DNA of 64,000 nt, from NCBI RefSeq assembly GCF_047663525.1, contig NC_092594.1, positions 34,023,001-34,087,000 of the forward strand, given 5' to 3'. Each line of letters opens with the position of its first letter. The stretch's first letter is position 1. Origin of the DNA: Anas platyrhynchos. Lineage: Eukaryota; Chordata; Aves; Anseriformes; Anatidae. A program made the position numbers and the translations under genes. Below, piece by piece: positions 14,365 through 27,447 of this stretch. Under the pieces are notes generated by a model. It was not told the DNA's origin. It saw only the letters and a list, made by a program, of their open reading frames with translations, and ran no database searches.

Positions 14365-15641
14365 TGACCAAGGATCATTAATAGGGATCATCGCTTGCCA
14401 CCACCCAACAGGTAGCAAAGACTTCCCACCACTGCTGGCTCCCTTTATTTCACATGTATATGCTGTTACAGGAGAGAAGATGCATAAATCTGAAGGGTTT
14501 CAAGCAGCTACATTTCATCTTTGTTCCAGATGGATGATGGCTGTGTGGTGTGCTGCTGGACATCTAACCACCCCTTCATTGCTTCCTGCAGTAGTTGAGA
14601 TCCACAGAGTGTTGATGGCTGCCATGGCTGCCCAATGCTTGGTGCTTTGGAGGAGCTGGGCCTGAGAGCACAGCAGTCACCCGGAGAAACAGCACACTGC
14701 TGAGGAAAAAAATAGATAGGGGACAGCCCGGAGGAGCCGCTGCTGTGCAGGTCAAGCTTTCCAACAGCACAACCCTGTAGCAAAAGGCAACCTTTAGTGA
14801 CAGTTGAGTCCCACAGCTTCAGGGAAACTGTGAGGTGATTCATTGTCTTTTTCTATTTGTTTTCTGGAGTTGATCAAACTAAACTTTTGTGACTTAAAAT
14901 CAGTTTTGTTTTAGATGCTAAGAAAATGCTGATAACAACTTATGGTCTGATTCTGTTACTTTTATGCTTCATAATAACTTGTCTTGCAAATTTTTCGATT
15001 TACTGTGATGAAAGACAGTCTGATTTTATGATCACAAAGGATGAAATGACAAGAAAATATGCCTTTTTATTTTTTCTCTTGCTTCCATGGTAAAACTACT
15101 TTACTATGGCTTCACACTGGCATCCTCCTGTCATTTTATGTGTCAGAACTGGTGGTCAGCAGCTACTGGTTTGCTATTTTTGCATCTTTGTCCATAATCT
15201 CTGCTGCTGCAGGTGATTTGCTGTCCATTGTGAATAAATCTCTCCTTTTTTATTTTCTTTTATTTTTTTATTTTTTATTGCTGCATTAAGGAGGTGCCTT
15301 TGCAAAGCATCCATCTTATTTTCACTTTTTTGCTTTCCACAGTTTGTTGACTTTGAAGCTTCAGGAGCCAGCTGAGGTAGCTCATCAACACATTTCATGT
15401 TGGAAAGACAGAAAAATGCAAGTTCTCACAACATAGCAGGAAAGTAAGTCTGTCAGGGGAGACAATGTTACTTACCAGTTTGAAGACAGGCAGACATTCC
15501 TTCAGTTTGTGTTTTCATGTTTATATTTGCAGAAGTCCTCTCCGGTGAAAATATATTTCAATTATTATTACATATGTATGCAATTTGGGAGGTTCAATTA
15601 AATTGGAAGGATGTTGTTGTTATTGTCTATAGGAGAATTTT

Positions 15642-15720
15642 ATGCAAATAGAATAGAAGAGAAGGAATGCTTCTGAACAGCGTCCTTCAGCGTACCTGGC
15701 TGGAATCAGCTAATGCAAAT
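15642..15720 (+). promoter_or_regulatory. pair of perfect octamer motifs (possible POU-factor enhancer)
   Basis: ATGCAAAT occurs at 15642-15649 and 15713-15720 on the same strand, about 5 kb upstream of DMRTB1. A TATTGTC (SOX-like) motif lies about 20 bp before the first copy. Chance occurrence of short motifs is possible; this is a candidate only. Confidence 0.25.
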
Positions 15721-18700
15721 GCATCATTGCTAGTGTTTGTTTTTACTTCCGTACAACAAACCATATTTACCTGTGACACACAGGGTTAAGGAGCGAGCCA
15801 AAGGCTTTATCATCTGACTGGGATTCTGTCATTCCCCAGAGTTATACCCAAAGTGCAGATGGTATGCTATTGGTATGAATACTGGAAAACAATTCTAGCA
15901 TGCATGCCAGAGGTTAATCATCACTCTTCTTGTCTGGTCGCTCTATAAGATAAACATTTTGATGATGGTCTTCATGCTATGTTAATAAGTAACTCCTATT
16001 TGGTGATTTGATTTTCAGTTGCTTTATTGAAGTATCTGTGAAGAGTCCAGGCTGATGAGGAAGAAATTATGGCAAGCAGCTGTTTTTATTTATTTTGCAT
16101 TGTTTAAGCTACTTCACATATTCTGAAATCTAATTCAGATGTGAGGTGGAGAAATGTAGCTAGAAGATATAGGATATATACCAGCGCTGACAATTACAAA
16201 TGGAATCCTGCCCACAGCAAGCACATTCAATGTCTGTGGTAGTCTTTAAGCTGTCTCCTGACTTATTTATCCATTAGCACTGCTTTAGGCTTGCTGAAAA
16301 GGTAATATGACAATTTCAGTACAAAATAGGTGCTAAGCAAAGTTGACTCTGAACAGGCCACCCACTTACTGTGGTGAGTGTGGTTGTTTCTGCATAAAAT
16401 CTTTTTTTTTTCTTTTTTTGCTCTTTGGGAGAATTCAAATGTGATTTTGTTATTCATGTCTAAGAGAATATGACAAGAACAATAGCTGAAGGGAAGGAGA
16501 ACAGAACTCTAGATTAAAAATGTGTTTATTTCTCCAGGCAGAAGAATGATTGACAAGCCTAGTAGTATCCAGGCTAAAACCCGCTGAATTTGGGAGCTTA
16601 CTGAAGTAAAATGGTGTTGTAACTAAGGCATCCCTGCGGCCATCAGAGCACTAACAGAGTGGACAATTCTTTGGGCTTTTGATTTTCCTTTTGTATTAAT
16701 GTTACAAAGGTGACCTTCTAAAGAAACAAAAGATTTCTTCTGAAGGGATAATATTCTTAGGGTAATATAAAGAAACAATCAGACTTCAATGATACAGTGA
16801 TCCTTATACTGCAGACTAGTCAGACTACTCAGGTTTGGTGTCTCTCCTGGTCCATTCTGCCATTTTGGTACTCATAAAATAACCAGGTCACAGAATTCTC
16901 AGTATAATCATTATTGCTTTTCTCTTTAGTAAAGATCTTCTTACAATAAACAAGCTTTTGTCATACTAATAAAGTCTCTATAGTTAATATTTAAGAACTA
17001 ATGTTTCCTGTTATATATTAAAAATACTTTTTTAAGATTTTAAATGTATGTATAAACTCCATCCAATTTTCTCTGATCATAACACAGAGTTTCACCTGTA
17101 AAAGTAAGCCTGGTTTTCTAGACATTTGGATGGCTAGAAGAGACATATATGATTGCAGAATAGTGGAGATAATCACTCCTGGTGTGCCACCCTGTGGGCC
17201 AGACCTGGCTTCAGATGCCCAGTAATGGTTCAGGAAATTAACCTGTGAGCTCATCAGCCTGTGCAGGAAGCCATAAGGGTGACAGTGCTCTCCCTGTAAA
17301 CCCAAAAGTGAGTGATGCCAGAAGATCAGCTACCAATCTGTGGGTGGAGGCAAGGTATTTGTTAAGAATAGGTAACAGAAGAGTGCTGGATGTGGTGGGG
17401 AAGGGAGCATCTGAAGCTGACTTGGTTGCTTTACAGAATGGACACTTCCAAACCACTAAGATAATTTTTGAAGAGAGGGTTTTATCCTCAAGTGTGATGT
17501 CTTGAAAATTCAAAAGATGTTCTTTATTGTTACACATAAGAAAACATTTATTTTGAAGCAAGATTACAAATATTTTTTTAATGGAGATCTCAGACCAAGG
17601 AAATTTCTTGATTATGTTGCTATTGTTCTGTGAAATGTCAGATCTGAGCAGAACAATTTCCTTGCCAGAAAACATTTACTGCATAAAATGTTAGCTGGAG
17701 AAGGAGAAAAAAAAATAAAATCTTCTGTTGAGTTTAAAGGTGGTCTTTTGATTTGTTCCCTCTTTAAGTGGAATCACTGTTTTTCCACTGTTTCACTTAC
17801 AAAGCAACCTGCATACCAAAACCATGTACTTTTATATGATTCAGAAGTTGGAACGAAGTAGAGACATTATTGGTATTGATTTCAATAACATGAAACCAGT
17901 GGGCTGCTTTCTTTTCATTTTGGCAAGATAATAGTTCTTATAAATGCTATTCTAATACAGAATTCTGTACACAATTTATGTTACAGTCCCACCATATGTT
18001 ACATAAAATACTAGAGTAAACTGAGTAAGTTATAGAGAAAACAGAGTCTTTATTATGCCTCGTTTTCTTTCAAATACATATAAAGGAGAAAATTGTAATA
18101 GACTTGAAGCTGCATCCTTATGCAATTCTTCATCTCATTCCAAAAATTTATTTTGAAATTGTTCTGTCTTCTCTGTGTGGTAGTCCTGCTAATGGTGTGT
18201 GATAAGCTAACTCAAATGTCTATATAATCATATAACAGGATTGGAATAGCAGAATTCTTTGAACTGTCTGCTGCAATAAATACCTCACTAGCAAAATAAA
18301 ATTCTGGCTTTTCTATAAAAAGCATGCCTAGTTGTTTGAAACAAAGTATATGGAAAGTATAATAAATCCTGAATGCTGAGGTGAAAATTGCTCAAAAAAA
18401 ATCTCCACAACTTTCAAAGACATGGTTTATTAATGGAGAAACTTTTACCAGGCCTGTGGCTGGTAGACCTTTCTCTAGACAGAAGAGTGATGAATTTAAG
18501 TGTTTTTGAGTAAATGTCTTGAATATTGGTGTTATGTGACTGAGAGTAGAAAATTGCTGTGGAAAATGTATGTAGCCTACCTTTCTCCTCCACTGCTTTA
18601 GCATCCAAATGAACAGGAATTGTGTATTTACAGTAAAATGTAATTACAGAATTTTTTGTTTATTTTTAATGTGTCATCTATGCTCCTGGATTCTGTAGCT

Positions 18701-20642
18701 AAATATGCACATCCTGAACATTCTGCAAAAATAGGGGGCAGAAGATTAGGAACACATTAGCTGTCTGTATGTAACACAGAGTCAGTGTCTAGATGATTAA
18801 GGAAACATCAGAGCCCCAGCACAAGCAAGCAACACCAAGACTGCATTTAGAAGTAGTATTAACCAAGTACTTTTCTGAACTAGGAACAAATAGTAACATC
18901 TTTAGGTCAAATTTTCAAAGACATTTAGCCAAAATGCACACAGGCCTATACACATGAAGCTGGTTTTCCAGACAGCACTCTAGAAGTCTTCCAGGGAAAA
19001 AGGTCTGCAACTGAGGACAGGCCAATGACTACATTTGCAGGCATATTTTGCTGTCTCCCATTTGCAAAAGGAGCTGTGCATGCAATCCAGCACTCAGTGT
19101 CTACAGTGCTGCAGTGGTCTCTCCTCCATGGCCTGCTGTGTGCCTGGGCAGACTCAGCCCTGCTCCTGCACAGCACCCCTGATCGTGGGCTGCAGAGGTG
19201 TGGCTGAAAGCCCTTCACAGAAAGAGACTCGCAGTCCGCAAAATCTGCAGCCTGGGATTGCTGCTATGTTGGGTGGTCTAGGGAATGAATTGTGTGTCTG
19301 CGTTGAGGATTTGGGTTTAGAATTGCTTCCAGAGCAAGTCTGGTTTTGTATGCTGGTATTGCACTCATGCAAACATATCCTCGAGAGCTGAAGTCCTACT
19401 GGAAGCCTGTGAGACTCAGATGCAAAATCCTAGTGGGTCTTTTGCAAAGTGAGAAGCCTGAATCTAGGTGGAGCCTCGGGGGCTTGCAGTGCACAGCGGC
19501 TGGATGCTCACTGCTAGAACAAACCAGATTGTTGTGGTAAAGGTGCTGCTAGCTCAGGACTTACACACAGTTGTGAAAAAACTGAAGTCTTGCAGGAAGA
19601 TCTGCTCCACAAGAAGGGCCTGCACAGCAAGGCTGCTGTGAAACATACTCTGTTGCATACTAGAATTGTTTCAGGGCAGTAGGTAGGCCCTACCTGGTTC
19701 TCTTGAAACTAAGAGTTAAACAAACTTGTTCATATCTGCTTGAGGTTTATTTTTATTCTTTTAAATGCAGAAATGATTATTGGTATCTCCGGATTTTAAA
19801 ACAGAATTAGCTCTTGCATGTGTGCAAAAAAATCAGTCATGTCATGTCTCACATTGCAAAGTGGAGAGTTTTTGCCCAGAAATGGGCTACTGTGTAAACA
19901 ACAGTTTTGTAGCTACCAACAGTAAAAAATAACAAGTGCTTTATTACGAATACTTGAACTGGAGCATTCCTTTATTTCCAATTGTAAGCCAGTCTTTGTT
20001 TCCAGAGACGAAGCAATTCTGAGACAAGGAGACAGATCTTTCAAATGGTGTGTGCTTTACGCCTTCATCTCAGTACCTTGTTTTGAAAAACAGAAAGATG
20101 AAACAGTGTTTTCTTCTGCTGAAGCAGTCACTCTCCTCCTGATCATGAGAAGTATACTGCAAATTAGAAACAAAATGGAGCTGAAATCCTGTGCACATTA
20201 AAAGCAAATGCATGAGATGTATGAAAGTGAGTGGGGACATTAAAGTGCCAAAAGGGAAAACCGTCACTTAAGGGTGTAAAGGGATGGTGCATTTCTCTCC
20301 CATGCACACTCCTGCCAGTCCAAAACTCCCCATCCCCATGTGCACCAGCACAGGGAAATCAACTAAAGCATGCTGCACTTGGCCCTGTGCTCCTGCAGGT
20401 GCAGCCCCCTCCCTGTGTCATTTTCCAACCCCCATGGCTGAGCTCTGTCTCCAGCCCTGCTGGGGGGCTGCAGGGAGAGGCGGGCAGCTACAGCAGAGCC
20501 TGGCCCAGGGAGGGGAGGCATGTGGGACATGGCAGCCCCTTAGCCCAGCCTCCCCACAGCAGGGCATTCCCCACCCCTGCAATGGGCTCTCCTGCCCCGC
20601 CTGTCCCAGTTGCTACATGCTGGGGTGGAGGTGGCCATGCCC

Positions 20643-20652
20643 TATATATAAG
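20643..20652 (+). promoter_or_regulatory. DMRTB1: TATA box of DMRTB1
   Basis: TATATATAAG lies 77 bp upstream of the ATG, in a GC-rich block. A transcription start about 30 bp downstream (near 20673-20680) would leave a 5' leader of only about 40-47 nt. Position and sequence are canonical; the start site itself is inferred. Confidence 0.7.
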
Positions 20653-20699
20653 GGCCCTGGAGGGCTCTGCTGGGGTGTGCTGGGCTGGTGAGGTGTGCT

Positions 20700-20920
20700 G
20701 GTGTGGTAGAGAGCTGGTTATGGAGTCCAGGGAGGCCACGGCGGCGAAGGCGGCGGTGCGGACCCCGAAGTGCTCCCGCTGCCGTAACCACGGCTTCGTG
20801 GTGCCGGTGAAGGGCCACGCCGGGCAGTGCCGCTGGAAGCTGTGCCCCTGCGACAAGTGCTCCCTCATCACCGAGCGCCAGAAGATCATGGCCGCCCAGA
20901 AGGCCCTGAGGCAGCAGGTG
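20700..20920. other. CpG-dense segment over DMRTB1 exon 1
   Basis: CpG dinucleotides are concentrated from the leader through the DM-domain codons (many GCG, CCG and CGG triplets). The flanking kilobases have very few. This local CpG peak coincides with the predicted start of transcription and is the clearest one in the window. It may be a small promoter CpG island, or reflect codon constraint on the DM domain. Confidence 0.6.
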
Positions 20921-21119
20921 CCCGACTGTCCGAGCAGGGTGGCCGTGGGCCCTGTGCCCCCAGGAGAAGGCCCCAGGGTGGCTGCAGGAGCGGCCATCGC
21001 CCCTGAGCAGAGCAGCCACGAGGGGACGAAGGGCGGCCAGCCCGTCGGTGGCAGTGACAAAGGCATGGCACGCAGGGGGCTGCCACCACCTCCTGGTGGC
21101 CCTCCCTTCTGGGACTACG
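20720..21119 (+). CDS. DMRTB1: DMRTB1 exon 1: start codon, DM domain and linker
   Basis: The start at 20720 is chosen because it is the first ATG downstream of the TATA box. It has G at -3 and G at +4, and it opens a short leader ([15 protein letters not shown]) directly before the DM domain. The exon encodes residues 1-133 plus the first base of codon 134. The DM domain occupies residues 16-66. It is followed by a Gly/Pro/Ala-rich linker ending GGPPFWDY. The donor is G|GTAAGG, with the intron starting at 21120. The exon is strongly GC-rich and dense in CpG, unlike exons 2-4. The reading frame stays open for 489 nt upstream of the ATG, but that stretch lies mostly before the TATA box and is not taken as coding. 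Confidence 0.92.
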
Positions 21120-24100
21120 GTAAGGCTCCAGCTCTTCAATAAGGCATTCCTGCCTCTCCTTCTTTCCTCCCTCATTGCAGGTACCCATTTTGAATGTGCA
21201 GCCCCAGGTTTCTTTTTCCTTCGGCGGGGCTTGCAGCGCAGCTCACAGAGCTCTTGCTGCTTGGTGCAAGGTTGAAGCTCCATTAGTTGGCTCTTCTCTG
21301 GGAGAGAAATTAGGGAGGGAAATCAAACTCTGCTGGACTGCAGCACAGGTGTTTGTACATGTTTCTCAGAGTACTGTATTCACAGGCACAAGCCTCCAGC
21401 AACAAAAATGCTAAAAAACATGGGATGGCAAGTAAATGAGGAAGTTACTGCTGCAGTTGCCTGGAGCAAACGTTTTATGGTAGCACTGTAAAAGAATGAG
21501 ACCTTTTGGCCTTAATTCCTGCAGCGAAGATTAAGTTTGGGTCAGGTCACTTGGTGCAAAACTACATTTTGATTTTAAGAGCAGAGGATAGGTTTTGCAG
21601 GTGAAAAAAATGTATGGTCTGTCACCTCTTAAATTGCTTCTTTTAATAGAGTCTTTCATGCAACTTGTCTAGTTTATTACTATTTATTACAGTAACTTCA
21701 TACTATTACTATTTACTATAGTAATTTTATGGAAATCCCTACTGACTGCAGTAGTCATTAGTCTGGGCTTCTGATGGCAGTCTACAAGGCAAAGAAAATG
21801 CTGGTCTGAGAAGCACGGAGCAAAGAGGCATTTCAGACATCTCCTGTTCCCACCTAGTCTGTCAGTAGCTGCTCTTTTTTTTTTTTTAAGCTTGGTTTCC
21901 CAAGGAAATGATGCATATAATGCTGGCTATGTAAGTGCCTATCAGTCCTTCCCTTAATTATTTTTTTCATCTGTTGACCAATTTCAAAAAGGCTTGGGAA
22001 CAGACAATATAACTGCAGTACTCCAGAAGTAGACATACTCTAGAAGCAAATTCTTCCACTGTTTTACCAGCAGGAGGATGTGTAGACAAGAAAGAGCCTA
22101 TTTGTATTCAGATAGACACTGTTTTTTAAGACTTAAGAGGGGCCATATAAGAGCCCAGACACAAGGTAAAAAAGCAAAAGAAGTAATTGATTCCTGCATT
22201 TGAAATTGCCTGGGTACATCAAGGTCACTAAAAATAGGATGTTCTCTGTTACCTTATGAAGTGACAGCACTAAAGTTAGAACCCTATTATTTCTCTATAT
22301 TATTAAGTTTTGCTGTAGTTAAAAGTCCTAAGGTAAGTTGTTTTTTCTTGCTGTTGCAGATGTGCTGAAAGAAGATTCTGCAGACAGTGCTTTACTAAGG
22401 CCTAGCTTCACAACGCACAAGGCGGAAGAGTATGCAGATCATTATGTAGCATTGTATTATCTGTTGCACTTTTCCTTTGTTCCTTAAAAGATCATAAAAT
22501 AAATTAATGAGGAGCTAAACATGAAACCAAGGAATCAGATTTTCCTGACTAAGAGTGGAATTTGGTCCTGCAGTTATATCTCTGAATTCCTTAGAATTAC
22601 AGTGATACTTTTATTTGTTCTTTTCTCATTGTTTCCTAGCTCACCCTGCTTTTCCTCCAGAATATATGGTCAACTCAGAATACATGGAGAGAGACCCTCC
22701 AAAAGTGTATCCTGGCTGTTCTGGGGTGTATCCTTACCACCCATTTCCAGTGGGCTTCGCCATCAATCAGCCAAGCTGTAGGGGAGCGCCATCACCTCCA
22801 GGGATATCACTTCAGAAAGGTTTCCGACACATTCCTGGCAACTATGGGCCAGGGAATGCAGCTTCTGTGTCAGTAAGTAGGTTTTCTTTTTTATTATTAA
22901 TTAATTCTAGAAGTACTGCTGTAGTTGGACTAAAAGATCTTTGAAGTTCCCTTCCAGCTGAACTGAAACTATTCTGTTCCATTCTATTGTGTTCTGTTCT
23001 GTTCCATTCTAATCTGTTCTGTTCCATTCTGATCTGTTCTGTTCTATATTCAAATCAACCTTCAAATCACAGAGACTTGCTAAGGAGCAAGATCCTAATT
23101 TGCCTGTCACTTGTAATGGTGTGTGTAGGCACTTGTAGTTCTTTTCAGTCATGTTGATTTATATGGGTGTTGTCCAGTTTTTGTACCATGGTTGGACACA
23201 TTATTAGATTTCCAGCTGCCATGTGCTACTCTGTCTGCATTGGGTACAGCTCAGCAGTTCATATCAAGGCAAAGTGGTCTGCTTCAAAACAAACAAATGT
23301 ATTCTGTTCACATAATAAATCCCTGACACATTTTAGGGGTTATTAAGAAAGAAGGTGGTTAACAGCAGTCAGTAGCACAGATAAATTATCCTAGTGGACC
23401 AGATATGCACAGGTTGGGAAATCTCTTTTCTAGACCACCACCGTATGTGGTTTTGAACTTAACTTTTAACTGCTTTGAAACAGACAGAAAGGTCTTATGC
23501 AAGCTTTGTCTGTACCCTGAGACAGGATGCATGGCCAGATCCAACAGAGATGTGCTCCTATTTTTCTGATGCTATGGCTTCTGAAGGGTGGAAAACTCTC
23601 CTTGTACATGGAATGAGTTTTGGCGTGCTCTAACAGGTCCTGTAACCACACAAAACAAGGTCCGTTGGGCTTGCTGTGGTGCACACCAGCCCTGCAGTGA
23701 AGGTAAAGCCACTAACTTCACTGGGCTCAGAGAAAAATCTATAATTGTCCGGGAAGTGATGGCAAGAAACATTTTCCTACATTGCCTCTCCATTGCATGA
23801 TGGTTCTTAAACTTATTAAGTGGCAAATGTACCAGGTCAGTGGTGAAGGTGAACTGCTCCTGATTTAAACCCACTGCTCTCATGAGATGACAGAATGGAT
23901 AATGAGGACTTACAAGGTCAGTTGCAGCTGAAACATGGTCTGAGAAGCTGCTACCTCGCAGTTCATGCATGTTGCACTATTCACAAGCTTTGCACATGCT
24001 AATATATGCACAGACATGGCAACATATGACCACAAAATGGACAAAAAAAACCTTCTGGAATTGTCAGAGGTAAAAATTCAAACAGAAATTGCTTGATATT

Positions 24101-27100
24101 ATAGATGTGTCCTGGAGAGAGTCTCTAAATTAAGGTCCTCTGCTCCATGTGTTTCTGCAGATTCCAGATGGAGGTGGAGATTTCCATCAAGGATACTATG
24201 CTCCTCTGCCTCAGTTCATCCCACCGGGTTTTCTGCCAGGTGTTCATTACATTCCACCTCCCCTTTCGCTGAACGTGTTGGCCGAAACAACCAAGGAAGC
24301 ACATGGTAAGGATGAGCTTTGGGAGATCTGTTTTTAACCTGGTTTCAGTACCTAACAACCAAGGTGGACCCCCCAAGAATTCCTGATTCTAGATTCAGTT
24401 TTCAGGGTTTCCCAGATCCCTGTGATGGTGCCATGACTGAGATCCTGAAGTCCCAGGACAGACTGGCAGCTTGTACAGTTCTAGGCAGGGCTGGCTTAGG
24501 GAAAGCAGACTTCCATTCTTGGTCTTTCCAGCCAGAAAGCACCTCAGTCTCACTCAGACATTGGATGCTGCAGGACTCAGAGCCATTCCAGAATATGATC
24601 TCTGATGTGATCTAAATGTAAATATTTGTCTAAATAGTTAGTCTGCAGGACATATTAAAAAAAAATGCTTGGCTCTGTTGCAATTTAAGCAAAATGTTAA
24701 AAAATACAGACTAGCACTTAGCATGAACAATGTGAAATTTCTTGCTTATATGGAAATACTACATTTTAATTGCTGTAGGTGAAAGATTGACTCTTCAAAA
24801 TCTCAAATTGTTTATATTGAATCTCACTGGATTTTATATTACTGGCATAGGTAAGTTTGTGTATCCCTCTCTTTTGTGTCTCTTTCATGTGTTGTGCATA
24901 TTTCTGTTTTTCATTTGGCTACAGCTAGCTGTGACCACAAGAGGGTAGAGCTGCTCAGAGAATTAACCACTAGTATGAGATGAGCAAATAGCCAGTTTCA
25001 TGTTAAATTCTTTTTGAAAATACAGATAAATAAATGTAACTTTATTTCTCTTCTTGAAATGAAAATAAGAAATGATAAATCTGACTGTTCAGAACAAAGA
25101 TTGCAATCATCACTCGGTGAAAAATTAAATCTCTTGTATAAGAGGGATTAGAAATCGAGGAGTGTAATTGTATCATTTGAATTAAAAAGATGGTGGTGGT
25201 GGTTATCTGGGACGAAATAAAAGTTGAGAGTTTCTTTGGCTTGGTTTCTCAACAAAATAAGGCTTGTGAAGTCTCATTTTTGTTAATGTTAGTTCCCTCA
25301 TAACTCTTCAACCCATCAGTTATTTTCAGCCAAACATATCTGTTGTGATCACGGGCCTACACAGTATTGATCTGCAAGGGAAGCATATGCCTCCTACAAA
25401 ATCATCTCTGCAGCCATGACGTGGTATTTGGCTAGCAGTCAGCTTGTGCTGAATTCGTAACTGATGTGTTTGAACCTTGGCCAACAACCAAGTCCCTGCC
25501 AGTCAGCCCAGCAGTGGGCATGGATCTCCAGAGCAGTCTGCTTCATGTCTGGCTGGAAAGCCAAGGAAAAATGAGGAGAAGTGGACAAGAGGAAAATGAA
25601 GAATATGGAAGTATGGGGGGTATATGGACATCACAGGAATGTGAAGAGGTTTTAAGATATTGATAAAGGTATTGGGACTTTAATGCAGAGTGCAGGAGAT
25701 ACTGGGCTGCTGGAGGTAAAGTAATTTTGGATGAGTTCAAGGGGAAGAGAGGAAGCTGAGGGCTAGCAGGCAAAGCAGAAAGTGTATGTGAGGATTAATG
25801 TTTTTTGTTCCTTAGTGGGAACAAGAAATCTGGGGGATACTGCAGCTGTTCTGCTGGGTGTGTGGAAAATGGAAGGAACTAGGAATAGCAGACAAGCATA
25901 GGGGACATGGAGAGAATTACGGGTGTTACATAAGGAAAACAGAGGAAATACAGTCCTGTATTAGTAGAGTGAAGCTTTACTGGACAAACAGGCATGAAAA
26001 CAGGCAAATGGGTAGAGAAGAGAGGTCATGAGAGCATCTCCCTAGAGAGCAAAATGCCATCTAATGACCTCAGCCCTTACTACACACCAGGGAAATCACA
26101 ACCCAGGCATAAAGCCATAGGAAACAATGCATCATGGATTGTGCTGTTCAGAGAACAAGCTAGTTTTCTTAGTGCCAGGGATGAGGTACAAATTAATTCC
26201 ACTACATAGTATTTTTGCTCCAGGATATGTAGGAATTTGCAATTGTGACCCAGTGAGGGGGATATTTCTGTATGAGGTCATATACAAAATAGCCTTGCGG
26301 CAAAAGATACAGATATAGAGGGAAGCTACAGTGAAACTAACAATTCCTTGATTCTGGTTTTCAAGATGCTTGAAAAAAGAGAAAAGCTGTAACACTCAGT
26401 ACATAGGGATGTGTTAAGATCACATCATATGTTTTTTCCTAAGAAAGGGACTGATTCAAATCTGCAATTAGACTTGAGAACATCCTTCCTCCAGAGAGAC
26501 CTGAATTGAAGTGAAGTGGTTTCTCTGGCCAAACAGTTGCAAGAAAATGGATTTAGAAAATTCTGGCAGGGGATAACTGGAGAGAAGAAATGACTGCAGT
26601 CTCTGAAGGGAATATGAGATGATGACAATTTTTATTTTTATTTTTTAAGAAAGCACGTCCTATCTAAAAAAAGATTTTCCAAGGCTAGAAGCTGCTGCCA
26701 GAAAGATTTAAGTCAATAGTTCACCGCAGCTGAATGGAATGACTGAGGTCAGTTAGGTTTACAGTGGTGATTTGGTATGGACCATGTTGTACAATTTCAA
26801 GCTGTATTTAGTGTTATGGAGATTTGACAAAATAAGCACGAGGTATGTCCAGTGAAACAGCCAGTATGGCATTTCAGTCTGGTTGCAGGTTGTTGGCTTT
26901 CTAAAAGAATAAACCACAGAAAAAGAAACAAAAACCCAAGTTGCCACTTGAGGAAAAGAGTCAGGTAATTTGTAAAATAGCAAATTGTCAGGTAATTTGT
27001 ACAATAGAAGTTCCTAGTTGGATGTGAAGAGAATTATTCACTGCGTCCAGTCCTTTAAAAATTCATAGCAGTGTTCAAAAGACATGGCATAGATTCACTG

Positions 27101-27411
27101 CAGTTAAATGTGCAGAAGAGCCTGCCTCAAACTTCTATTCCAGTGAAGCTTCAGTGTTTGCCATCTTGAAGCAAGCACTCTTGCTTCATTTCTTGAAGCG
27201 CAGCTGAAACAATGTAGTGCTGTCTGAAGTACCATGTCTCAGCTTGGAGGGCTCTTGATGTGAAGCACCTTTGAATTAACTGCACTGAAAAACAAGCTAG
27301 ATTTTTTAAAGTGCACTGGGAATTTACCTCTGGAAGTGTGATATATATGTGTAAGACAAATTGAAATACAGGGATTTGGGTGTTGCCTTGTTTGTTTGTG
27401 TTCAATGTTTT

Positions 27412-27447
<36 letters not shown>

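Larger units (their letters stand above)
1..20419. other. intergenic DNA upstream of DMRTB1
   Basis: No exon with supporting splice sites or recognisable protein was found on either strand. The open frames present (longest about 150 codons, 9259-9714) have no domain, and several run through low-complexity sequence. The stretch is AT-rich with simple repeats. A GC-richer patch lies at about 8.6-9.7 kb and smaller ones at 14.5-14.8 and 19.0-19.5 kb. In mammals the next gene on this side is LRP8; none of it was recognised here. Confidence 0.6.

Noticed and set aside
15713..15732. Extended palindrome around the second octamer (ATGCAAATGCAT)
   Set aside because: The overlap of ATGCAAAT with GCAT makes a partial palindrome expected from the motif itself, so it was not scored separately.
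20231..20719. Upstream in-frame extension of DMRTB1 exon 1
   Set aside because: Most of it lies before the TATA box, its peptide is unlike any DMRT N-terminus, and the ATG at 20720 has good context.
20488..21283. Long - strand open frames over DMRTB1 exon 1 (up to 213 codons)
   Set aside because: They are shadows created by the GC-rich coding sequence on the + strand.
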